NCBI GenBank assembly: GCA_040401995.1 | Contig: JBBANM010000027.1 | Location: forward strand, 1-64,000 | Origin: Haliscomenobacter sp040401995 | Lineage (GTDB): Bacteria; Bacteroidota; Bacteroidia; Chitinophagales; Saprospiraceae | Length of the DNA: 64,000 nt | Direction: 5' to 3' | Part shown: piece by piece, positions 1-8,119 of the stretch | Position numbering within the stretch: the stretch's first letter is position 1 | How the letters are laid out: the number at the start of each line of letters is the position of its first letter | Position numbers and translations under genes: made by a program | The notes under the pieces: generated by a model | The model's database searches: none | The model's input: only the letters and a program-made list of their open reading frames with translations | What the model was told of the DNA's origin: nothing

Positions 1-205
1 CTTGACTTTTTTGTTTCTTTTTTCGTCAAGGAAAAAAGAAAATGGTAAACATAAATTACTGAAATACAGGGTTTAAGAAGTAATTAAAAAGCTTGAGCAT
101 TGTTGCGCTGCCCTGCAGCTTGTACGAAAAACCTGATATTATGCTACAGACGTTACGCGGCTCTGCCGCTGCTAGCTAGGTTAAACGCATTCGAATTAGC
201 GAATT
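1..205. repeat. Interspersed repeat R1, copy C (cut by window edge)
   Basis: The first ~205 bases resemble, base for base over long stretches, the reverse complement of 3000-3250 and part of 60885-61130. Shared landmarks are a CTTGA...TCAAGG inverted repeat around an A/T-rich core (1-31), a CTGCAGCTTG segment near 113, and a GACGTTAC plus TCTGCCGCTG block near 149-172. No coding frame fits. The element lies in opposite orientation to copy A at 3000-3371, so the two copies bracket the helicase gene. Confidence 0.7.
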
Positions 206-448
206 TATACATCACTTTTAATGCGTTTGCCTTACCCAAATTTTGATTTTTAAAGAAAAAAATAGTCAACACAATTTGTTTTGTAGAAAAAACTATTTAA
301 ATTTGGGTCTCAGAATTGCCACTCGTTTTACATTTCCACCTTTTAATTACGTACTTTACGATCCAGCTCTATTGACTCTCTGTTGATCGAGTTAAAAACT
401 ATTTTTGAATCTAAAGCACTGGGGATCAAAGGATAAAATTTAAAAACG
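206..448. other. Non-coding stretch upstream of helicase with stem-loop
   Basis: AT-rich DNA without a credible gene. ACCCAAATTT at 234-243 can pair with AAATTTGGGT at 299-308, closing a large loop. I see no clear Bacteroidota -7 box (TAnnTTTG) in it. It probably holds the helicase promoter, but none can be pinned down. Confidence 0.4.
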
Positions 449-2935
449 ATGAATCTATCAACCAACCCACAGTTAGAGCTAGCCCTAGAGTTTGTGCGCA
501 ACACCAACCAACACATTTTCCTAACTGGCAAAGCAGGAACGGGAAAAACCACTTTTTTGCGCCAACTACAAAAAGACTCGATCAAACGGATGGCCGTAGT
601 GGCTTCCACCGGCGTAGCGGCGATTAATGCCGGCGGCGTCACCATTCACTCCTTTTTTCAATTGCCTTTTGGCCCCATTGTGCCAGGGGAAACACCCGAT
701 CCGAGTCGGCAACGCAGATTCACCAGTGAAAAAATCCGTCTGATTAAAAGTCTGGATTTACTGGTGATCGACGAGATCAGCATGGTGCGTGCCGATGTAC
801 TGGACGGCATCGATGAGGTGCTGCGGCGCTACAAAGACCGCTACAAACCCTTCGGCGGTACACAATTGCTGATGATCGGCGATTTACACCAGTTGCCGCC
901 CGTGGTCAAGGAAGAGGAGTGGCGCTTGCTGCGCGACCACTACCAAACGGCCTACTTTTTTGGCTGTCATGCCCTGCAAAAAGCCCCGCCAATTACCATC
1001 GAGCTCAAACACATTTATCGACAAGCCGATGCCACTTTCATCGAACTGCTCAATAAAGTACGCGATAATCAGCTAGATCAAGCGGTTTTTGATCAGCTTA
1101 ATAGCCGCTATATCCCTGATTTTAAACCCGCAGAAGGGGAGGCTTACATTACCCTCACTGCCCACAATGCTGCCGCACAAGCCATCAATGCTGAAAAACT
1201 AACCGTGCTGAGTGGGCAAACCCTAAGATACAAAGCTGAAGTGGATGGTGATTTTCCGCCATTGGCTTACCCTACCGACGAGGTACTGGAGTGCAAGATC
1301 AATGCTCAGGTCATGTTTGTTAAAAACGACGCGACCCCAGATAAACGCTACTACAATGGTCGGATTGGTAAGATCACCCGCATTGAAGACGAGGTCATTT
1401 ACGTCAATTGCCCGGGCGATCCCTTTGATATTGCCGTTACTCCCGATGAATGGCGCAACATCAAATACAGTCTCGATGAGCAAACCAAGGAAGTAAAAGA
1501 AGATGTGTTGGGAACCTTTAAGCAGTTTCCGCTCAAATTGGCTTGGGCCATCACCATCCATAAAAGCCAGGGACTTACCTTTGAACGCGCTATCATCGAT
1601 GCCCAGGCCGCCTTCGCGCACGGGCAAGTGTACGTGGCGCTGAGTCGCTGCAAAAGTTTTGAAGGCATTGTGCTGCGTTCTAAAATTGGTCCGCAAAGCG
1701 TACGAACCGACACCGTTGTCAAAAACTACAGCGAAGAATCGGATCGCAATGCCCCCGATGAAAATCGACTTCTCCAAGCAAAAATCGACTACCAGCAAAC
1801 GCTTTTGCGCGAGTTGTTTAATGCCAAAATGGTCAAACGATTGCTGGATCTAACGGTGCGGCATTTTTTAACCCACGAAAACACCTTGCCAGCTGAGGCG
1901 GTGAGCGGGATCCAGGCTTTACAAAAAAGTATGCTCGAGGAGTGGATCAACTTGTCCGAAAAATTCTTGCCGCAACTCGAAAATTACTTCCAGGCGGGGA
2001 TGCTACCTTCCGAAAACGAAGCTTTGCAAACCCGGGTAGGGAAAGCCAGCAGTTTTTTTGCCGAAAAATTGACCGATCAAATGCTTCCCGCTTTGTTACA
2101 AGTTCCGGTACTGACCGATAACAAAGCAGTAGCCAAGGTGATTGACGACGCGCTGGAAAACCTACACCGCGAAATGTTTATCAAAAATGCGTGTTATACG
2201 GCGAGTAAGGAGCAATTTACAGCACAGCAATACCTTACTGTAAAGGCAAATGCCGAGATTGACTTCCTCAGCGCCATTGGAAAACCCGATAAAACGAATA
2301 AAAACAAGACGCTGGCCGATAAAACTGCCCATCCGGAGCTGTACCAAAAACTCTGCGACTGGCGTGATGAACTGGCCACGCAATATGAAGTGGAGCCTTA
2401 TCTCATTTTGCAGCGCAAGCCTTTGTTGGACATTGTGGCAATGTTACCCAAAACAATGGGCGAGCTAAAGAAGATCAAAGGTTTTGGCGCCATCAAAATC
2501 AAGAAATTTGGAAAAGCCATAGTGGATATGATATGTGAATACCGCGAGAAAAAACAGATCGCGGATATGAGCATAGATTTCCCTGTTGAAGCATTGCCCT
2601 CTTACAACCCTGCTAAACCGGATACAAAATCCATTTCATACGCACTTTTCAAAGAAGGCAAAACCATCTCTGAAATCGCCGAGGCGCGTGGTTTTGTTAA
2701 AACTACCATAGAATCACATTTGGCGCATTATGTGAGTTTAGGGGAATTAGCTATTGAAGAGGTACTGGATCCAGTCAAAATTGGAGTGATTGAGCAGTGT
2801 TTATTGGATCATCCTGAAGGTTTGATGGCAGAAGTGAAAACGGCCTTGGGCGAGGAATACAGCTATGGGGAGATTCGCTTGGTGCAGGCCCATTTGGAGT
2901 TGCAGGCGGAAGTGCTGAAAACGGAAGAAGGGTAA
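449..2935 (+). CDS. PIF1-like ATP-dependent DNA helicase with HRDC and HTH domains
   Basis: An 828-residue superfamily 1 helicase of the PIF1/RecD-like type. The N-terminal ATPase has Walker A GKAGTGKT at residues 27-34 and Walker B VIDEISM at 106-112. The later motif AITIHKSQG and the arginine-finger region YVALSRC complete the helicase core by about residue 420. A long linker follows, then an HRDC-like domain (about 630-700, with the helix-hairpin-like KKIKGFGAIKIKKFG) and a winged-helix/HTH segment near 725-775 (SEIAEARGFVKTTIESHL), which resembles the C-terminal module of RecQ-type proteins. Expected role: unwinding DNA, possibly stalled forks or G-quadruplex-like structures. It stands alone in transcription and is bracketed by inverted R1 repeats. 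Family assignment is strong; the biological role is inferred. Confidence 0.9.
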   Translation: MNLSTNPQLELALEFVRNTNQHIFLTGKAGTGKTTFLRQLQKDSIKRMAVVASTGVAAINAGGVTIHSFFQLPFGPIVPGETPDPSRQRRFTSEKIRLIKSLDLLVIDEISMVRADVLDGIDEVLRRYKDRYKPFGGTQLLMIGDLHQLPPVVKEEEWRLLRDHYQTAYFFGCHALQKAPPITIELKHIYRQADATFIELLNKVRDNQLDQAVFDQLNSRYIPDFKPAEGEAYITLTAHNAAAQAINAEKLTVLSGQTLRYKAEVDGDFPPLAYPTDEVLECKINAQVMFVKNDATPDKRYYNGRIGKITRIEDEVIYVNCPGDPFDIAVTPDEWRNIKYSLDEQTKEVKEDVLGTFKQFPLKLAWAITIHKSQGLTFERAIIDAQAAFAHGQVYVALSRCKSFEGIVLRSKIGPQSVRTDTVVKNYSEESDRNAPDENRLLQAKIDYQQTLLRELFNAKMVKRLLDLTVRHFLTHENTLPAEAVSGIQALQKSMLEEWINLSEKFLPQLENYFQAGMLPSENEALQTRVGKASSFFAEKLTDQMLPALLQVPVLTDNKAVAKVIDDALENLHREMFIKNACYTASKEQFTAQQYLTVKANAEIDFLSAIGKPDKTNKNKTLADKTAHPELYQKLCDWRDELATQYEVEPYLILQRKPLLDIVAMLPKTMGELKKIKGFGAIKIKKFGKAIVDMICEYREKKQIADMSIDFPVEALPSYNPAKPDTKSISYALFKEGKTISEIAEARGFVKTTIESHLAHYVSLGELAIEEVLDPVKIGVIEQCLLDHPEGLMAEVKTALGEEYSYGEIRLVQAHLELQAEVLKTEEG

Positions 2936-2999
2936 ATTGAGGTTGATTGGTGGAGGGGTCAGCGCAAACGGATGAAATGGGATTTTTGAATTCGCTTTT

Positions 3000-3371
3000 T
3001 GGAGGCGTTTAACCTCCAGTTAGGTCTATTGCCCAGCGGCAGAGACACGTAACGTCTGAAGCACAATATTAGATTTTTTCGTCCAAGCTGCAGCGCAGTA
3101 AAACAATACTTAAATTTTTTAATTGGTTCTAAAAAATTGTATTTCAGTGTCTTATGTATACTATTTTCTTTTTGCCTTGATGCAAAAAGAAACAAAAAGA
3201 TCAAGGGCTGTATTGAAATCCAACGATTTTGCTTGAAATCTACGGCGGCGCGAAAAAAACTCGCCCCGACTGCGTCGGTGCTCAAACAGTTTTTCGCTTA
3301 ACCCGCCTTCGATTTCGCAAAATCGGGATTTCAATAAGGCCCGAGCCATAGCCCCTGAGGTTCTAGATCGA
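3000..3371. repeat. Interspersed repeat R1, copy A
   Basis: A ~370-bp non-coding repeat, inverted relative to copies at 1-205 and 60885-61130. Its core has imperfect terminal inverted repeats: 3205-3232 (GGGCTGTATTGAAATCC...) against 3317-3342 (reverse complement GGGCCTTATTGAAATCC...). A second inverted repeat, CCTTGAT...ATCAAGG, flanks an A-rich run at 3175-3206. Open frames inside it are repeat artefacts. The structure is MITE-like, but no transposase is attached. Confidence 0.75.
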
Positions 3372-3424
3372 AGCTGTTGACCCACATTTAGAAGTTATTT
3401 CTGACTACTGCTTGTACCCAAATA

Positions 3425-4333
3425 TCATTGTAGGTTCCTAATCGTTGTGCCAATGTAATTCATGGCTGGTGCAAACGTTTCGATGCCATGTGCCACATTT
3501 TCAAAGACCTTGACATCCTTCAAATGTTGTAAATACAAACGGGCATTGTCAATTGATTTTTGAAATGGAAACAACAAATCCTTATCGCCCTCCAACAAAT
3601 AAGTAGCCACTTTAATCTCGGCCAATTGCTGGTTCATGTAATATGGTTTTTGGGTTTTATCTTGGTAGCGAGAGATGGCAAAAACCTCATAATCTAGCAA
3701 CATTTGCCTTGCAAAGTCCGACACCTGGTGGGTAGGTTTACAAAAAATGGCTTGGTCTAAAAAAGCGGAAACATTTTTTGGCGTTGGACTGGTCAGCGGC
3801 AAAAGATTGTAATAAAGGTTTTTAAAAGACAATGAAAAAGCTTGTAAACACCCAGGATTGAGCAGAAAAGCGGCTTTGATTTTTTCTGGCGCTACAATGC
3901 CTAATTTCATGCAAATCAAACCGCCAAAAGAGGCGCCCGCAACATAAGCCTGTTGTATACCCAATTGATCAAAAACTTCAGCTGCCCAATGTCCGAAATC
4001 CAGTGATTTGATATCGGGAGTGGCGCCGTCACTCAAATTGGGTAGGCCATTGGTTTCTACCAGGTAAATATTGAGCGGGAGTTGTAGGTTGTCAAGACCT
4101 TTATCGAAGTCCCAAATCAAAGCGGTAGTTCTAGCGCCTGGGAAGACGACCAAAGTTTCTAGTCCCGGTTGTTGGGTGTTTAAACCCCAAACCTGGGTTT
4201 TGCCAAGTGAAGTAGTAATGGTAATGTCTTCGTAGGATCGACCATTGTGGGTCTCTAAAGATTTTACCCAATTTTTGAAATAGCTATGGTCCTTGGTTGG
4301 GTCTTTGAATTGAGAATTAAATTTGATGTTCAT
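3425..4333 (-). CDS. Alpha/beta hydrolase
   Basis: A 302-residue cytosolic alpha/beta-hydrolase fold protein with no signal peptide. The nucleophile elbow is GASFG at residues 133-137 (Ser135), the likely acid is Asp252 in EGDKDLLFP, and the likely catalytic histidine is His282 in AHGIETF. The oxyanion-hole region is FPGARTT near 64-70. The substrate cannot be told from sequence. Its ATG overlaps the stop codon of the upstream metallo-beta-lactamase gene by 4 nt (ATGA), so the two are probably translationally coupled. Pairing of a serine hydrolase with a lactamase suggests a shared substrate class or simply co-expression; this is inference. Confidence 0.85.
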   Translation of the reverse strand: MNIKFNSQFKDPTKDHSYFKNWVKSLETHNGRSYEDITITTSLGKTQVWGLNTQQPGLETLVVFPGARTTALIWDFDKGLDNLQLPLNIYLVETNGLPNLSDGATPDIKSLDFGHWAAEVFDQLGIQQAYVAGASFGGLICMKLGIVAPEKIKAAFLLNPGCLQAFSLSFKNLYYNLLPLTSPTPKNVSAFLDQAIFCKPTHQVSDFARQMLLDYEVFAISRYQDKTQKPYYMNQQLAEIKVATYLLEGDKDLLFPFQKSIDNARLYLQHLKDVKVFENVAHGIETFAPAMNYIGTTIRNLQ

Positions 4334-5067
4334 TGATGTTTACTTTTCTGATAAGACTCGATCAATTTCAGCGTATGTTGCAAAGATTGTGTACTTGACC
4401 AACCCTGGTGCCCAGGTATCACAAACTTGGGATGTTTGAACCGTTGCTGCACTTTCTTAATGCTTTTCGGCCAAGCAGCAACATTAGCATCGGCCAGGTT
4501 GCCTAGGTCGCTTGCTTCCGTGCTTTTGACAAAACAACCGCCGTAGAGGATTTTGTTTTTATTAACCCAAATGACAATATTATCCGGCGTGTGTCCAGGA
4601 CCGGGATAAAACGTTTGGAATTGGTATTGCCCAACCTGAAAGGTGGAGTCCTTTTTTAGCAAATACTCCGCCCTTTTTTCGTGTTTGACTTGGCTGATTT
4701 GGTCGGTTTGGCGGGTGGTATAGGTTTTTATACCTTTTTGCCGATAATATTCCAACCCGCCGGTGCGGTCTTCATGCGAGTGGGTGGCGATACAAAGCAC
4801 AACATCTTTGCCGTGTTTGATTTTAATGCTGTCGAGCAAAGGTTGAAACTGCGTACTGTCCCAAGGTGTATCAAAGAGCACCGCGCCCTCGCTGGTGAGC
4901 AGGTACACGCTATTGGACGAAATGAGGTTGCCTTTGTATTCATGGTAAGTTGAATAGACATAGGCATCACCAGTTAAATGGACGATGTCCAGCTTGGAGG
5001 TTTTTGCTTGTGCCAATAACAAATTAGGAAGCACAAAAAAGCTAAGAACGCTGAAAAGGATACGCAT
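4330..5067 (-). CDS. Subclass B1 metallo-beta-lactamase
   Basis: A 245-residue secreted zinc beta-lactamase. I chose the internal ATG at 5065-5067 because it gives a clean signal peptide (MRILFSVLSFFVLPNLLLAQ), unlike the longer frame. All B1 zinc ligands are visible: His96, His98 and His159 for Zn1 (THSHED, GPGHTPDN), and Asp100, Cys178 and His220 for Zn2 (GGCFVKS, IPGHQGW). Lys181 and Asn190 (DLGNLADAN) match the B1 substrate-binding Lys224 and Asn233. The family hydrolyses penicillins and usually carbapenems in the periplasm; activity of this protein is unproven. It is the first gene of a two-gene unit with the alpha/beta hydrolase. Intrinsic chromosomal B1 enzymes are known in Bacteroidota (BlaB, IND, CcrA), so it need not be acquired; no mobile element adjoins it. 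Confidence 0.92.
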   Translation of the reverse strand: MRILFSVLSFFVLPNLLLAQAKTSKLDIVHLTGDAYVYSTYHEYKGNLISSNSVYLLTSEGAVLFDTPWDSTQFQPLLDSIKIKHGKDVVLCIATHSHEDRTGGLEYYRQKGIKTYTTRQTDQISQVKHEKRAEYLLKKDSTFQVGQYQFQTFYPGPGHTPDNIVIWVNKNKILYGGCFVKSTEASDLGNLADANVAAWPKSIKKVQQRFKHPKFVIPGHQGWSSTQSLQHTLKLIESYQKSKHQ

Positions 5068-5140
5068 AGAAAAGCATTGAAAATTTGAATGATTGTATAA
5101 GGTTAGCACACCCATCTTCGATGGATTGTTTTTAAAAATT

Positions 5141-5253
5141 TAGCCACAAATTTCACAAATTTTCACAAATTAAAGCACGAACGCTGTTCGTGAAGGGTGC
5201 ATAAACGCCAGTTTGTGCCTGGAAATTTGTTTTACGTACGCCGAAAGCGAGGT
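5141..5253. repeat. Interspersed repeat R2, copy 1
   Basis: Begins with the signature TAGCCACAAATTTCACAAAT followed by TTTCACAAATT, seen again at 52299 and 63875. It contains small hairpins (CACGAA-CGCTG-TTCGTG, and ATAAAC-GCCA-GTTTGTG) and ends in CGCCGAAAGCGAGG, a degenerate version of the CGCC/GGCG ends of the other copies. Non-coding. Confidence 0.7.
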
Positions 5254-5274
5254 CCTGAACTTTTACGAATTATT

Positions 5275-6768
5275 TTATTCAATAGAAACCGTCACCGTTT
5301 TGCCTAGGGGCAAATCTAAAGTGATGTAGCTGTAGTTTTGGCCGGTTATTTTGGAGGATCTGCACTTTTTTTTCATGCCATTGACGAACAGAAAAGAGTG
5401 CGAACCAGGTATTTGCGCCATCCATTTCAAATTTGGCCCTTTTTCATTGGAGGCTGTGGTTTTTTGTTGGCCAATATGTTTGACGCTCACCTGATTGGAC
5501 AGCAGCGGGACTTGTTTCAACTCCGCCCAATCGCTGGCTTTTTCCAATCTCGACAGAGTAGCGAAACTCCCTTCTGCCGCATTAACCTGGATACCCATTA
5601 ACCCCCGTGTAATGTCTTCAATAATCGTATAAGCATTTTCGGGATAATCGCGACGTTTATTGGCAGGGCTACACAGCTCTATCACCATATCGTTAGCAAC
5701 TTTGGTTTGGCCTTGATCATAAAAAACCATCGGCAAATAAGTCTTTAATTCCACAATCAATTGCGGATAATGCGCCTGGTATTCCGCCAAGAGTGACGCA
5801 ATTTTCTTAGGATCGGAAATGGCATTGAAATAGAACAAATAATGCAAAAAAGCCTGGTCTTTGCCCACCATAAAATAATCAAAAGTACGATCGGCATACC
5901 ACACCGAGCGGTAGGCATTTAGTTTTTTATCCCACCAAAAATCATCCAAGAACTGCAATTCTTGTTGGGCTTTTTTGGCAAAAATGGCTGCCTTGGCCTT
6001 ATCGCCCGATTGTTTTAAAAGCATGGCATAGGCTTGATAAGCAGCAGCTAAGGAAGCGGTCATATCAATACCCAAAAGCGTTTCACCTCTTCCGCCTTCG
6101 TTGTAAGTAGGAATACCGCGATTTATGCCAAAGCGATTAGTTGTTGTGCTCGTATGCAAGGCGCGATTGCGCGAAAGCACTTTGTCGCTACCCAATTCCC
6201 AATGTTTCACGTATTCGTTCATACTCAAAGCGTAAAAACGCATAAAATCGGGGTGTTTGAGGTAAGCGGTATTCCCGGTCCATTGGTACAAGCGATAGGC
6301 ATTGAAAATCACATCGAAATTAGCCGGTAAATTGTACCAAAAATCCTGATCGTTGGAGTAATCTACAGGTGCCGGCAGGTTATAGCGGTTGATCTCCCAG
6401 TAGGAGCAAAAATCTTTTTCAGCACTGATATTTTTGGCAAAATGCAAAAACATGTTGAGGTTATGACCGCCTAAACCCAGGATTTCCGCGCCAATAGCCT
6501 GGTGGGACACATCGCGCATGCAAAACGCCTCACGATTGGGAAGGGCAGCTTCATACCAGTATCCAACTGGATCATTTGCGCTGTGGGCGAGTGATAAGGC
6601 ATGGTTTTTTGCCCAATCAAAAGCAGCATTTAGCTCAGGATCATTGCTATTGAAGGATAGGGTAGAGCGGGTTTGAGCGGATGCGGAAAACGCATAATGG
6701 AGGAGGATGAAAACTACAAAAAGGAACAAAGTAGAGCAATCTTTCCGCGCTAATGGCTTGGTGTACAT
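5275..6768 (-). CDS. Secreted six-hairpin glycosidase-like protein
   Basis: A 497-residue protein with an N-terminal membrane/signal segment (LFLFVVFILLHYAFSASAQ, residues 14-32). The body is rich in aromatic-flanked helical repeats (FCMRDVSHQAIGAE, NYVKHWELG-like segments, TASLAAAYQAYAMLL) typical of the (alpha/alpha)6 six-hairpin glycosidase superfamily. Acidic residues in MRDVSH (about 84-89) and YNEGGRGE (about 225) are candidates for catalysis. The likely role is periplasmic or secreted processing of an oligosaccharide. The GH family and substrate are not recognisable to me. It lies 39 nt downstream of a membrane protein gene on the same strand, so they may be co-transcribed. Confidence 0.65.
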   Translation of the reverse strand: MYTKPLARKDCSTLFLFVVFILLHYAFSASAQTRSTLSFNSNDPELNAAFDWAKNHALSLAHSANDPVGYWYEAALPNREAFCMRDVSHQAIGAEILGLGGHNLNMFLHFAKNISAEKDFCSYWEINRYNLPAPVDYSNDQDFWYNLPANFDVIFNAYRLYQWTGNTAYLKHPDFMRFYALSMNEYVKHWELGSDKVLSRNRALHTSTTTNRFGINRGIPTYNEGGRGETLLGIDMTASLAAAYQAYAMLLKQSGDKAKAAIFAKKAQQELQFLDDFWWDKKLNAYRSVWYADRTFDYFMVGKDQAFLHYLFYFNAISDPKKIASLLAEYQAHYPQLIVELKTYLPMVFYDQGQTKVANDMVIELCSPANKRRDYPENAYTIIEDITRGLMGIQVNAAEGSFATLSRLEKASDWAELKQVPLLSNQVSVKHIGQQKTTASNEKGPNLKWMAQIPGSHSFLFVNGMKKKCRSSKITGQNYSYITLDLPLGKTVTVSIE

Positions 6769-6807
6769 GATGAGTTGGCTTGAATGGACAATCCTACCAA
6801 AGATAAA

Positions 6808-7356
6808 CTACTTTTTCAATTCCTGAATTTGTAAAACACTACTGATCGGGCTTACAATAACCGATCTGCCGTTTTTAGGTACAAAAAAAATGAAAGCCGT
6901 ATTTTGCCCCACAATCCTTACTTCTGCGGTTTTGGAATTGCTAAACGTAATTAATTTACTGGTCTCTAACTTACCCTCGACAATTAATTTATTCACTGCA
7001 ACGCCACGACCAATTCCTAACCCCAGAAAAAGGCAAATAAAAAGCACCGCTGTTAAAGTAATCCATTGCGTAGACGAATTGGCAGTTGTGGGTTGGTCAG
7101 GTTTTATTTTTTGAAGTTTTGGTTGGATAAAATGGACGATAGAATAGGAGAACCCTATAGTTAGGAGCAGCGCAAAGAGGAGGATAAGATTACTGGTCAA
7201 CAGATTAATGGGGGTAATCAATATATCCGAAATATTGGAGTAGTTTAAGATTTTTATTCCAATTAGATGATAATATATGGTATCCGTAATGATGCCCAAT
7301 GCCAACAAATAGATGTACCCAAAGGAAAGGTATTCTTGAATGCCAATGTTTTTCAT
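6808..7356 (-). CDS. Hypothetical membrane protein (about three TM helices)
   Basis: A 182-residue protein that I do not recognise. Three hydrophobic segments are visible: about 10-33 (YLSFGYIYLLALGIITDTIY), about 52-75 (LLTSNLILLFALLLTIGF) and about 97-117 (WITLTAVLFICLFLGLGIG). A hydrophilic C-terminal domain of about 60 residues follows (KLETSKLITFSNSKTAEVRI...), with a beta-rich look. It is transcribed towards the glycosidase-like gene with a 39-nt gap. Confidence 0.6.
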   Translation of the reverse strand: MKNIGIQEYLSFGYIYLLALGIITDTIYYHLIGIKILNYSNISDILITPINLLTSNLILLFALLLTIGFSYSIVHFIQPKLQKIKPDQPTTANSSTQWITLTAVLFICLFLGLGIGRGVAVNKLIVEGKLETSKLITFSNSKTAEVRIVGQNTAFIFFVPKNGRSVIVSPISSVLQIQELKK

Positions 7357-7543
7357 TTCAATAGATTAGATGGTGATACATTAGGAATACACTAGTGTGC
7401 TGGACGTTTGACAACAGCAAAATAGTAATAAAGTCACTATGACCAACTCCGTGAATGATTTTTTTTGGCTCAGTATTTCCGCCATGGAACTTCCCCGTAC
7501 TTCAAATTGTTCCCAACTGCATCACCCAAAACCCAAACCTAAA

Positions 7544-8095
7544 ATGACCAAGAAACACCGCGTTTTGGCAATATCGGGGAGTACCCGACAATTTTCCACC
7601 AACTTAAACTTGATCCACGCTTTCCGCAATTTAACTACCGACATTTTTGACATCACCATCTTTGAAGGGCTTACCCAATTGCCTCATTTTAATCCTGATT
7701 TGGATCAGGAATACCCCCCGCAGGAAATCATTGACTTTCGCCAAACCTTGCGCGCGCACGATGGCGTGCTCATCTGTACACCCGAGTACGCGATGGGCGT
7801 GCCAGGAACGCTAAAAAATGCCCTAGACTGGACGGTTTCCTCCATGGAATTTTCGCATAAACCCGTGGCGCTCATCACGGCATCCTCGCAAGGTCAAAAA
7901 GGGCATGCTGCATTACTGGAAACCCTTCACGTTATTGAGGCTAAGATGACGCCCGCCACTCAATTGTTGATCTCTTTTGTCAAGACTAAAGTCAGTACGG
8001 AAGGAACTATCACTGATACCCAAACTTTGGCCGAAGTACAATTACTCATCCATGCCTTTGCCACTTTATTGAGGGAACCAATTACCCTAGGCTAA
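7544..8095 (+). CDS. NAD(P)H-dependent FMN reductase family protein
   Basis: A 183-residue flavodoxin-like quinone/azo/FMN reductase. The longer frame begins at 7439, but the ATG at 7544 gives the canonical family start (MTKKHRVLAISGSTRQ). The FMN phosphate-binding loop is SGSTRQFSTNLN, and the second flavin/dimer motif is TPEYAMGVPGTLKNALDW. Members reduce quinones, chromate or flavins with NADPH in the cytosol; the physiological acceptor here is unknown. It is followed after 24 nt by the PLP decarboxylase gene and then a lipoprotein gene, suggesting a three-gene transcription unit. Confidence 0.85.
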   Translation: MTKKHRVLAISGSTRQFSTNLNLIHAFRNLTTDIFDITIFEGLTQLPHFNPDLDQEYPPQEIIDFRQTLRAHDGVLICTPEYAMGVPGTLKNALDWTVSSMEFSHKPVALITASSQGQKGHAALLETLHVIEAKMTPATQLLISFVKTKVSTEGTITDTQTLAEVQLLIHAFATLLREPITLG

Positions 8096-8119
8096 TTTTC
8101 AAATCAAAAAACAACCGAC

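Noticed and set aside
2959..3385. Two minus-strand frames of 74-108 residues
   Set aside because: They fall inside repeat R1, and the same sequence recurs inverted at 60.9 kb without an open frame of equal length.
4330..5067. Glyoxalase II or other general MBL-fold hydrolase
   Set aside because: Cys178, Lys181 and Asn190 plus the HSHED motif without the extra MBL-fold Asp bridge mark the B1 lactamase line.
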